From contig QILJ01000474.1 of the NCBI GenBank assembly GCA_003233295.1, positions 1-6,509 on the forward strand: DNA of 6,509 bases. Direction: 5' to 3'. Numbering within the stretch: the stretch's first letter is position 1; every line of letters begins with the position of its first letter. The notes under the pieces are model-generated. The model did not search any database. It had not been told where the DNA came from and was given only the letters and a program-made list of their open reading frames with translations. Position numbers and translations under genes: made by a program. The stretch comes from Ignavibacteria bacterium (GTDB taxonomy: Bacteria > Bacteroidota > Ignavibacteria > Ignavibacteriales > Melioribacteraceae). This document shows, piece by piece, positions 1 through 5,757 of the stretch.

Positions 1-1
1 A

Positions 2-379
2 CTTTTGTCAAAACTATTTTTTGGCAGTATTACCCTCATTATCGCACTTATAGTCTCCACTCTTCTTAATAACGATCCAGTTATAAGCTTGTTGGTCGGC
101 ATTATTGCTTTTACATTCTTAATCAATCCGATTGGGATTATTGGAATCTTTTTCCAATCGAAAGTGAAGGCAAAGTACACCTCGCAGATTACAATTTTTC
201 TCGCTTTTTTTATTCCAGCTCTAAAACTTATAGTCATATACTTTAATAAAGGTATTATTTACTTCGCGTTCATTCTTTTAGTGGAAGCCACAATAGTATC
301 CGCGTGGTCACTTTATATATACATTACCAAATTTCACAGTAGCCCATTTAACTGGAGATTTCATCACTACATTCGTTAG
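2..379 (+). CDS. Wzx-type polysaccharide flippase, middle fragment (5' cut by window edge, 3' ended by frameshift)
   Basis: This is the middle part of a multi-pass membrane protein of the Wzx / polysaccharide-export flippase (MATE-like MOP) superfamily, which moves lipid-linked oligosaccharide units across the inner membrane. The frame is open to the window edge, so the TTG at 5 is not a believable start and roughly the first 100 residues lie upstream. Four hydrophobic stretches are visible, with the family-like loop FQSKVKAKYTS between the second and third. The frame ends at TAG 377-379 after NWRFHHYIR, but the expected continuation (RLIKDSWPF) is present in the frame starting at base 351. 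Together with the 453-1028 fragment it makes one flippase, so it should be read as a broken gene or a sequencing error. Family assignment is confident; the transported glycan is unknown. Confidence 0.8.
   Translation, partial: LLSKLFFGSITLIIALIVSTLLNNDPVISLLVGIIAFTFLINPIGIIGIFFQSKVKAKYTSQITIFLAFFIPALKLIVIYFNKGIIYFAFILLVEATIVSAWSLYIYITKFHSSPFNWRFHHYIR
357..363 (+). other. Frameshift site splitting the flippase gene
   Basis: The left part of the flippase reads in the frame of base 2 and the right part in the frame of base 351. Both frames are open only between 297 and 379, so the shift lies there. Removing one T from the TTT at 359-361 gives a smooth reading, NWR-FITTFVRLIKDSWPF, that fits the family on both sides. 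The most economical reading is therefore a one-base insertion in this short T run. The exact base is inference; the change of frame is seen directly. Confidence 0.75.
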
Positions 380-452
380 ACTCATTAAAGACTCTTGGCC
401 ATTTCTTTTCGCAGGATTATTCGGTTATATTTACGCGCGAATTGACCAAGTA

Positions 453-1028
453 ATGTTGCAATATTATTTGGGGTCAACTTCGGTTGGTTTGTATGATTCG
501 GCGGTAAAACTTACTAATATTTGGAGCTTCTTCCCAGGAATTATTATAGGATCGTTATTTCCAGCGATTATAAATGCAAAGAAAATCAGCAGAATCTTGT
601 ATCTAAAACGCTACGCCACTCTGGCTATATTCACTTCCATAATAGCACTTTCAATCACCATCCCTATATTTATTTTCTCAAAACCGATTGTACTTATAGT
701 GTTTGGAGAGAAATTTGTTGATACGATTTCCGTTCTTAGGATTTATATATGGTCTGGGGTGTTGGCAATACTTGGTGTTTTGGTGCAACAATATTTAGTA
801 ACCGAGAATAAAGGAAAAACGTACCTAATTCTTGTTATTTTAGGAGCGGTAGTAAACGTCACTTTAAATCTTTACACAATTCCGCACTATGGAATTTTAG
901 GAGCTGCTGCATCCACAATATTCTCTTATGCAATAGTTCCTTTAGGATTATTATTCACCAAACAATTCCGCAAAGATATTTTTGATGTGTTTTTTAATGA
1001 CAACAATAAGCAGGATGATAATATATAA
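453..1028 (+). CDS. Wzx-type polysaccharide flippase, C-terminal fragment
   Basis: This is the C-terminal part of the same flippase, in the frame one base later than the preceding fragment. The frame is open from base 297, and family-like sequence begins around 360: FITTFVRLIKDSWPFLFAG followed by YIYARIDQVMLQYYLG, a hallmark Wzx segment in which a kinked helix carries the R-I-D-Q-V-M motif. ATG 453 is the M of that motif, so it is an internal methionine and not a natural start; no ATG, GTG or TTG lies between 297 and 453 in this frame. About five further hydrophobic helices follow, ending in a short charged tail (RKDIFDVFFNDNNKQDD). The stop TAA 1026-1028 overlaps the ATG of the epimerase by one base, so the two are probably translationally coupled. 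Whether a working flippase is made depends on whether the frameshift is real. Confidence 0.8.
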   Translation: MLQYYLGSTSVGLYDSAVKLTNIWSFFPGIIIGSLFPAIINAKKISRILYLKRYATLAIFTSIIALSITIPIFIFSKPIVLIVFGEKFVDTISVLRIYIWSGVLAILGVLVQQYLVTENKGKTYLILVILGAVVNVTLNLYTIPHYGILGAAASTIFSYAIVPLGLLFTKQFRKDIFDVFFNDNNKQDDNI

Positions 1029-1909
1029 TGAATCTTATGAAACTCGCACAAAAAACAACAATAGTGGTAACTGGAGGTGCAGGATTTATCGGTTCGCATT
1101 TATGTGAACGGCTACACATCAAAGGTCATCGAGTTATCTCTATTGATAACTACTCAACTGGTTCTAAAAACAACCACATAAAAGGTGTTGAATATATTAA
1201 TGGACACACTAAAGATATTGCAAAACTGATACAAGATCCTATTGAATTGATTTTTCATCTTGGCGAGTATGCACGCGTTGAGCAAAGTTTTAAAGATATT
1301 AAAACTGTTATGGATTTTAATACAGTCGGGACCCAAGCTGTACTGGAATTTGCAAGGGAGCAAGGGTGCAAGTTGGTATATGCGGGTTCAAGTACAAAAT
1401 TTGCCGACGGTGGCATAGGGCGAAATCAAAGCCCTTATGCGTGGACAAAAGCAGTAAACACAGAACTCGTACAAAATTATTCCGAATGGTTTTCATTGCA
1501 ATATGCCATAACCTATTTTTATAATGTATACGGGCAAGGAGAACGTGGGGACAGCCAAACTGGCACAGTGATTGCTATTTTTAAAGAAATGAAAGATGCA
1601 GGTAAACCACTCAAGGTGCGCCTTCCAGGCACTCAACGCAGAAATTTTACCAATATTATCGATATTATTGACGGACTCATTTTAGTCGGAGAAAAAGGTG
1701 ATGGTGATGAATATGGATTGGGTCATCCAGACTCATACTCAATACTCGAGGTAGCTAATATGTTTAACTCAGAAATCGAAGAGATACCAGAACGTAAAGG
1801 AAATCGCATGGACTCAGTAATTGATACAAGACGAGCAACTTTAGAGCTTGGTTGGAAGCCTAAACACAACCTACCCGATTATATTAAATCAATATTATTA
1901 GATAATTGA
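1028..1909 (+). CDS. NAD-dependent sugar epimerase/dehydratase (extended SDR)
   Basis: A cytoplasmic nucleotide-sugar enzyme of the extended short-chain dehydrogenase family (UDP-glucose 4-epimerase / dTDP-glucose dehydratase type). The 293 residues show the Rossmann motif TGGAGFIGS at 15-23, the acidic residue D40 after beta-2 (IDNYSTG) that holds the NAD ribose, S121/S122 in the catalytic serine region (YAGSS), and the YxxxK pair Y137/K141 in SPYAWTK. FYNVYGQGE at 164-172 matches the conserved substrate-side NVYGP segment. It is slightly shorter than typical GalE (about 330-340), mainly in the C-terminal substrate domain. ATG 1028 overlaps the flippase stop as TAATG; M4 at 1037 is a possible alternative start. 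AGGA at 1012-1015 is a weak, distant ribosome site, so coupling is likely. The substrate cannot be told from the sequence; 4-epimerization of a UDP-hexose or UDP-uronic acid is plausible given the UDP-sugar dehydrogenase downstream. Confidence 0.9.
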   Translation: MNLMKLAQKTTIVVTGGAGFIGSHLCERLHIKGHRVISIDNYSTGSKNNHIKGVEYINGHTKDIAKLIQDPIELIFHLGEYARVEQSFKDIKTVMDFNTVGTQAVLEFAREQGCKLVYAGSSTKFADGGIGRNQSPYAWTKAVNTELVQNYSEWFSLQYAITYFYNVYGQGERGDSQTGTVIAIFKEMKDAGKPLKVRLPGTQRRNFTNIIDIIDGLILVGEKGDGDEYGLGHPDSYSILEVANMFNSEIEEIPERKGNRMDSVIDTRRATLELGWKPKHNLPDYIKSILLDN

Positions 1910-1913
1910 TTTA
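1885..1913. terminator. Stem-loop across the convergent gene ends, possible weak bidirectional terminator
   Basis: TAAATCAAT at 1885-1893 and ATTGATTTA at 1905-1913 form a perfect 9-bp inverted repeat around an 11-base loop. It covers the stop codons of both convergent genes (TGA 1907-1909 on +, TAA 1900-1898 on -). Only one pair is G-C and no clean T run follows on either strand, so as an intrinsic terminator it would be weak. In DNA this AT-rich it may be chance. Confidence 0.3.
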
Positions 1914-3877
1914 TGGATAATCTCTGAAACCTTTTTTGCAATGCTAGCACTACTTACAATCTTGCCACTTAAAATAGACCAACAACCAAATCCATGCGGA
2001 ATTATATCAGCAACACGGCTGTCGTCCGATTCATGCTTCGCCATAACTCCCCTATGTAAGAATCTAGATTCGATAATCTTTGCTTTTTTTAAAATAGGAA
2101 ATAATTTCATACTCTCATTTAAAATCATCTCTCTATTTGAAATCGTATTTTCTTTCACAATTAAGCCATCCTTTGGAGTATATCTATTAAGAATTGATTC
2201 TTTTGCATGATACAAAGTAAACTCATTTGGATTTCCAGTTGGCATTAATGTAGCGAAAGGTCCATCCATAACGGTTAAAGAAATTGGGCTAATAGGAATT
2301 GTAATAATTAAAACCTCTGTTGCATCAATTCTTATAGGCACCGTTTCAAACTTGCCTATATCCGTAAACTCATTAATAAATGCATAAGTCGCATTTATTA
2401 CAAAATCATATTTTTCTACTAATATCTTATCATTATTAACAACAGTAAGTTCTTTTTCACCATATTCAGATATAACCATATCTTTAACATAGTGATTACA
2501 TTTTACTTTAATATTTTTAGCTTTAGAAGATAATTTACTCTTGGTTATTTTAGAAATCTTTTCGTAATTGTAGCTCGGTTCTGGAACTTTAATACAAACA
2601 TCTATCATATCGGAAGCAAAAGCATCAACAGAATCAATCTTGTAAGGTAAATTATGTTTTTCACAAAATGAAATAAATTCTTTTCCCGTTACAAGAGAAC
2701 CTCTTTTAGCAATCGCATAATAAGTTGGTGTATCGCGTATAATGGCAGGTTCATAAATTGATTCAAAATCCTTTAAAGAACGCTGGATATCAAAAACCGT
2801 TTCATCACTTCGTGGATAATGATATCCATAGTGGTGACGAAATTGATTAACTCGAGTTCCCTCTTGCATAAGTTCGGAATTTTTTTCAAAAAGTGTTACT
2901 TTACAAAAAGAGCTCAGTTCAAGTGCGATATTTGTTCCAAATATGCCACCTCCTATTATTGCTACACTTGGTCTTCTTTTTGTATGCGAAATAGAACGCT
3001 CGGCTATTTCAATAACTCTAATTGCAACTTCTGGTGTTACCATTTGCTTAGTCTGACCTAAAAATATATTGATTTCTTCTAATAGAGGTTCTTTATTTTC
3101 AGAACTCATATATGTATGCGATGTATTCCCTTTTGTAACTGCGATCTTATTATTCACAAAATCTGCTTCAATAACTAAATTATCATAGAAAATCTTAAGG
3201 TTTCTATTTTTTTCTTTCCCAAACCATCCAATTTTGCATTTAAAATCACAAAATTCTTTGTATCGGATATCTATACTAATAATCCTAGCGATATTAGAAG
3301 AGAAAACAGACTGTACTTTTGGCTTCCATAAATAATCAACTAAATCAAAAAGATGCAATAGCTCTAGTGGAATAGTTCTACCTTTATCAGTTTCCAATGG
3401 GTTTATAAAACAGCCTTCTAAATGTTTCGGTACACCTCTTTTTTTTATAATTTCTTTAAGTTTTCTGGTCACAGGATGGAAACGAAATATATGCCCGACC
3501 ATTAACACTCTGTTATGCTCTTTCGCCATTTTTCTCAATATTTCAGCCTTTTCAGATGATAGAGCCATAGGTTTCTCGACAAATACATTTGCGTATTGGA
3601 GACAATCTTGAACAATCTTAAAATGAGTCTCAGGAGGTGTGACTACAAATACAGAATCAACACTTTTTAGCAGTTCACTTTGATAATCTGTAAAAGTATT
3701 TATATTATAATCTTTTTTTAGTTTAATAGCGTGTTTATTAGTTTTCACAACTACACCAACCAATGTAATCTTTTTGTTAGCATGTAATTCATTTAACAAC
3801 CTCAAATAATTAGCACCGAAACTTCCCACTCCTATTAGAAGCACTTTGGGTCTGTTTATTGTGTAATCAGATGTCAT
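1898..3877 (-). CDS. Gfo/Idh/MocA oxidoreductase fused to a DAO-type FAD-dependent oxidoreductase
   Basis: A 659-residue cytoplasmic protein with two complete-looking redox domains. Residues 10-300 are a Gfo/Idh/MocA NAD(P)-dependent sugar dehydrogenase: dinucleotide motif IGVGSFG (15-21), VVTPPETH (78-85), the catalytic-lysine motif EKP (101-103), GHIFRFHP (128-135), and H175/D178 in LLHLFDL at the place of the family's H-x-x-D. Residues 304-659 are a DAO-superfamily flavoprotein: IGGGIFG (308-314), FAD-ribose acid E331 (VTLFEKN), HHYGYHYPRS (348-357), resembling the H-x-G-x-x-Y-P segment of 2-hydroxyacid/amino-acid oxidases, and a C-terminal FAD segment near 617-650 (DDSRVADIIP, GCWSILSGK). 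The linker is only a few residues. It is the only - strand gene here, overlaps the epimerase by 12 bases, and is AT-richer than the epimerase in sampled lines. A two-step or redox-coupled sugar modification is plausible; substrates are unknown. No clear Shine-Dalgarno motif precedes the ATG. Confidence 0.9.
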   Translation of the reverse strand: MTSDYTINRPKVLLIGVGSFGANYLRLLNELHANKKITLVGVVVKTNKHAIKLKKDYNINTFTDYQSELLKSVDSVFVVTPPETHFKIVQDCLQYANVFVEKPMALSSEKAEILRKMAKEHNRVLMVGHIFRFHPVTRKLKEIIKKRGVPKHLEGCFINPLETDKGRTIPLELLHLFDLVDYLWKPKVQSVFSSNIARIISIDIRYKEFCDFKCKIGWFGKEKNRNLKIFYDNLVIEADFVNNKIAVTKGNTSHTYMSSENKEPLLEEINIFLGQTKQMVTPEVAIRVIEIAERSISHTKRRPSVAIIGGGIFGTNIALELSSFCKVTLFEKNSELMQEGTRVNQFRHHYGYHYPRSDETVFDIQRSLKDFESIYEPAIIRDTPTYYAIAKRGSLVTGKEFISFCEKHNLPYKIDSVDAFASDMIDVCIKVPEPSYNYEKISKITKSKLSSKAKNIKVKCNHYVKDMVISEYGEKELTVVNNDKILVEKYDFVINATYAFINEFTDIGKFETVPIRIDATEVLIITIPISPISLTVMDGPFATLMPTGNPNEFTLYHAKESILNRYTPKDGLIVKENTISNREMILNESMKLFPILKKAKIIESRFLHRGVMAKHESDDSRVADIIPHGFGCWSILSGKIVSSASIAKKVSEIIHKSII

Positions 3878-3908
3878 TTTAAAAAAATTACAACATTTTT
3901 ATGTGTAG

Positions 3909-3927
3909 CAATCATTATGTATGATTG
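3909..3927. promoter_or_regulatory. Dyad in the divergent promoter region, possible operator
   Basis: CAATCAT at 3909-3915 and ATGATTG at 3921-3927 form a perfect 7-bp inverted repeat with a five-base spacer (TATGT). It lies between the divergent starts of the fusion gene and the glycosyltransferase gene and abuts the putative -10 box at 3928, so a bound protein would cover the -13 to -31 region of that promoter. Its position suits an operator, but the regulator is unknown and chance is possible in AT-rich DNA. Confidence 0.35.
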
Positions 3928-3933
3928 TATACT
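3928..3933 (+). promoter_or_regulatory. Putative -10 box for the glycosyltransferase-methyltransferase unit
   Basis: TATACT (five of six to TATAAT) stands 13 bases before the ATG at 3947. With normal spacing, transcription would start near 3940 and leave a leader of about 7 bases. No good -35 box is seen. These genes need their own promoter because the gene before them points the other way. Confidence 0.4.
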
Positions 3934-3946
3934 ACTAATTAAATTT

Positions 3947-4879
3947 ATGGAAATATTAGAACGAATCATTATTGAGAGAGACAAAAATATTCGCCGAATA
4001 GGACGTTTGTACTTTCAAATTAAGATGTATTTAATTGGAAATAAACATCCAAGTAGCTACCCTTATGTAAGCGGAGATTCTTTCAGAGCTTTAGCAAACC
4101 ATATCTTAGACAAATCGGAAACTTTTACTCCTTCAGAAGTTAAAGCTGGTGATATTGTTTTCGTCGGTCAAGGATTTATTTACGAATATTTACAAACACT
4201 TCATAAGAATATTACACATCAATACATTTTAATTTGCCACAACGGTGATGCCTCGGTTGATGAAAAGATTGTAAACCTAATTGATGACAAAATAATTCAT
4301 TTTTTTGCACAAAATGTAACTTGCGTTCATAAAAAGATTACTCCAATCCCAATTGGTTTGGAAAATCTGCGCCTTTACATCAATGGAATTATAAGTGTTT
4401 TCTCTAGGCTGAAGAGGAAAATAGAAATGCACCCTACTATACGAAAAGACAAAATCTTTTATAATTTCAGTATCGATACGAATCCGCAAGAACGTGGCAT
4501 CGCTAAAGATTATTTAGACAAACACCCTCTATCGGAAACCACTAAACACTTTCTAGCTCCACGTAGACACTTAAAAAAATTACTTACATACAAATTTGTG
4601 GCTTCTCCTCCAGGTAATGGAATAGAAAGCTCTAGAACATGGGAGGCCCTTTACATTAAAACAATACCAATCGTTAAAAATTCTGTTTCAATGCAATTCT
4701 TTCGTTCATTAGGATTACCAGTTTGGATTATAAACAATTGGGAAGAATTAAATGAGTATACTGAGAAAGACTTAGAAGAAAAGTATAATTCTCTTACCAA
4801 AAGTGCATGCTTAGATGCGTTGTATATGGACTTTTGGATTGATAAAATTCATGCCAAGCAACAATCAATATATTTATGA
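3947..4879 (+). CDS. Putative exostosin-like glycosyltransferase
   Basis: Probably a soluble or membrane-peripheral glycosyltransferase of the exostosin/GT47-like kind, adding a sugar to the growing glycan. The main sign is the C-terminal block FVASPPGNGIESSRTWEAL (217-235), followed by IPIVKNS (240-246) and NNWEEL (263-268). This matches the exostosin-type pattern of S-P-x-G-x-G, an R-x-W-E-A-L helix, I-P-V/I, and a final W-E segment that together form a nucleotide-sugar site. DIVFVGQGF (69-77), ILICHNGD (94-101) and FYNFSIDTNPQER (171-183) fit a GT-B type fold. No signal peptide or membrane helix is evident. I chose ATG 3947 (310 residues, MEILERIIIERDK) because the likely promoter lies at 3928-3933; an in-frame ATG at 3917 would add ten residues. 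The gene ends in an ATGA overlap with the methyltransferase. Donor and acceptor are unknown, and a different conserved polysaccharide-locus family remains possible. Confidence 0.65.
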   Translation: MEILERIIIERDKNIRRIGRLYFQIKMYLIGNKHPSSYPYVSGDSFRALANHILDKSETFTPSEVKAGDIVFVGQGFIYEYLQTLHKNITHQYILICHNGDASVDEKIVNLIDDKIIHFFAQNVTCVHKKITPIPIGLENLRLYINGIISVFSRLKRKIEMHPTIRKDKIFYNFSIDTNPQERGIAKDYLDKHPLSETTKHFLAPRRHLKKLLTYKFVASPPGNGIESSRTWEALYIKTIPIVKNSVSMQFFRSLGLPVWIINNWEELNEYTEKDLEEKYNSLTKSACLDALYMDFWIDKIHAKQQSIYL

Positions 4880-5697
4880 CAAAAACAATGTACCCACAAA
4901 AAGACTTATATAAACAATATATTAAACATCTAATTGACTCTAGGTTTTCATCTGATATACCAAATACTACAAGCAGAATTACATTAGAACATATGCAGAA
5001 CGCGATAAACTTATGTGAATCGTGGAATCATTGTATGGATATTGGAGGGGGTTCGGGACATTACTTAACAGCGTTGGTACAATTTTTTACCAAGGGAACA
5101 TTAATTGAGGTAGATGTACATGATGAACATAAATTATTGATGAAAAAGTATGCAAACATTGAAATTGTGCAATCTCTTATTGAGAACTACAAAACTGACA
5201 AAAAAGTCGACTTCATATTATTGGCAGACCTTTTTGAACACATACCCGATATAGAGCCATTCGTTGCCAAAATAGCCTCAATGCAAGAATATGGCGGTGT
5301 GGTTTATATAATGACTCCAAACCCTATAAAATGTGGACCAGCGCCAGAATCAGGTATTTATCACACACGACACCCCAATGGACATATAAAACACTATACT
5401 ACCAAAGAGATTTGTACCATCATGAGACAAAGTGGTTATACCCTTATTTTTAAACTATATGAAGAGGGGTACCTACGAAACAAAGTAAAACGCATTATAT
5501 TCGGATTATCAAGACGACACAAAACGTTCAGCAAATACGGTTTCTACAGATTTCTTAAACCGCTTATTTTGATATTAATTTGGTCCATTATATCTATACT
5601 AGGCAAGATTGTTTATATGTCTGAAAAGAAACACTCCAATAATCAATTCTCTACCGCTACTCAAGATCTTGCTTTTAAAAAGGTATATGTTGTTTAA
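4876..5697 (+). CDS. Class I SAM-dependent methyltransferase with C-terminal membrane helix
   Basis: A methyltransferase of the Rossmann-fold class I type (Methyltransf_11/23-like), probably methylating a sugar or glycan in this cluster. The SAM-binding motif I is MDIGGGSG at 54-61, the acidic strand-2 residues are in IEVDVHD (78-83), DLFEHI at 118-123 is the usual motif around the end of strand 4, and YIMTPNP at 144-150 matches the post-IV segment. A region rich in His and Gly (HTRHPNGHIKHYT, 163-175) is typical of this subfamily. A hydrophobic stretch at about 226-247 (LILILIWSIISILG) suggests attachment to the membrane, with a short polar tail after it. The start ATG overlaps the glycosyltransferase stop by four bases (ATGA), so the two genes form one translationally coupled unit; M5 at 4888 is a less likely start. 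The acceptor is not predictable. Confidence 0.87.
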   Translation: MTKTMYPQKDLYKQYIKHLIDSRFSSDIPNTTSRITLEHMQNAINLCESWNHCMDIGGGSGHYLTALVQFFTKGTLIEVDVHDEHKLLMKKYANIEIVQSLIENYKTDKKVDFILLADLFEHIPDIEPFVAKIASMQEYGGVVYIMTPNPIKCGPAPESGIYHTRHPNGHIKHYTTKEICTIMRQSGYTLIFKLYEEGYLRNKVKRIIFGLSRRHKTFSKYGFYRFLKPLILILIWSIISILGKIVYMSEKKHSNNQFSTATQDLAFKKVYVV

Positions 5698-5736
5698 ACT
5701 GTCCATAATTATTTAATTAGTGTATAAAAAATTTAC

Positions 5737-5745
5737 TGTTATAAT
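5737..5745 (+). promoter_or_regulatory. Extended -10 promoter for the UDP-sugar dehydrogenase gene
   Basis: TGTTATAAT is a perfect extended -10 element (TG-n-TATAAT; hexamer 5740-5745). It lies in the 60-base gap after the methyltransferase and 12 bases before the ATG at 5758. Expected initiation near 5752 would leave a leader of only about 6 bases, too short for a ribosome site. No convincing -35 is present, which an extended -10 can tolerate. No terminator hairpin is seen in the same gap. Confidence 0.5.
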
Positions 5746-5757
5746 TTGTAATTAATT

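Noticed and set aside
357..363. Programmed +1 frameshift at TTT-C making the full flippase
   Set aside because: A Phe tRNA could slip from TTT to TTC, but no stop or rare codon follows to pause the ribosome and flippases are not known to use such a site; mutation or sequencing error is simpler.
521..721. A 66-codon + frame within the flippase
   Set aside because: It is an out-of-frame shadow of the clear transmembrane sequence of the flippase.
1941..3061. Two open frames on + (1941-2210 and 2819-3061) inside the fusion gene
   Set aside because: They are antisense to conserved parts of the fusion protein and have low-complexity, unfamily-like products.
1907..4879. Recoded TGA (genetic code 4 or 25)
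   Set aside because: TGA ends the epimerase (1907-1909) and the glycosyltransferase (4877-4879) at the expected protein ends, so it acts as a stop.
5692..5719. GTTTAAAC palindrome and TAATTA repeats after the methyltransferase stop
   Set aside because: Short AT-rich palindromes are expected by chance at this composition, and no terminator-like GC stem with a T run is formed.
5723..5730. TATAAAAA as an archaeal TATA box before the UDP-sugar dehydrogenase
   Set aside because: The distance is roughly suitable, but no BRE is evident, the gene before 3947 has no similar box, and a perfect bacterial extended -10 is present; an archaeal origin is not supported.
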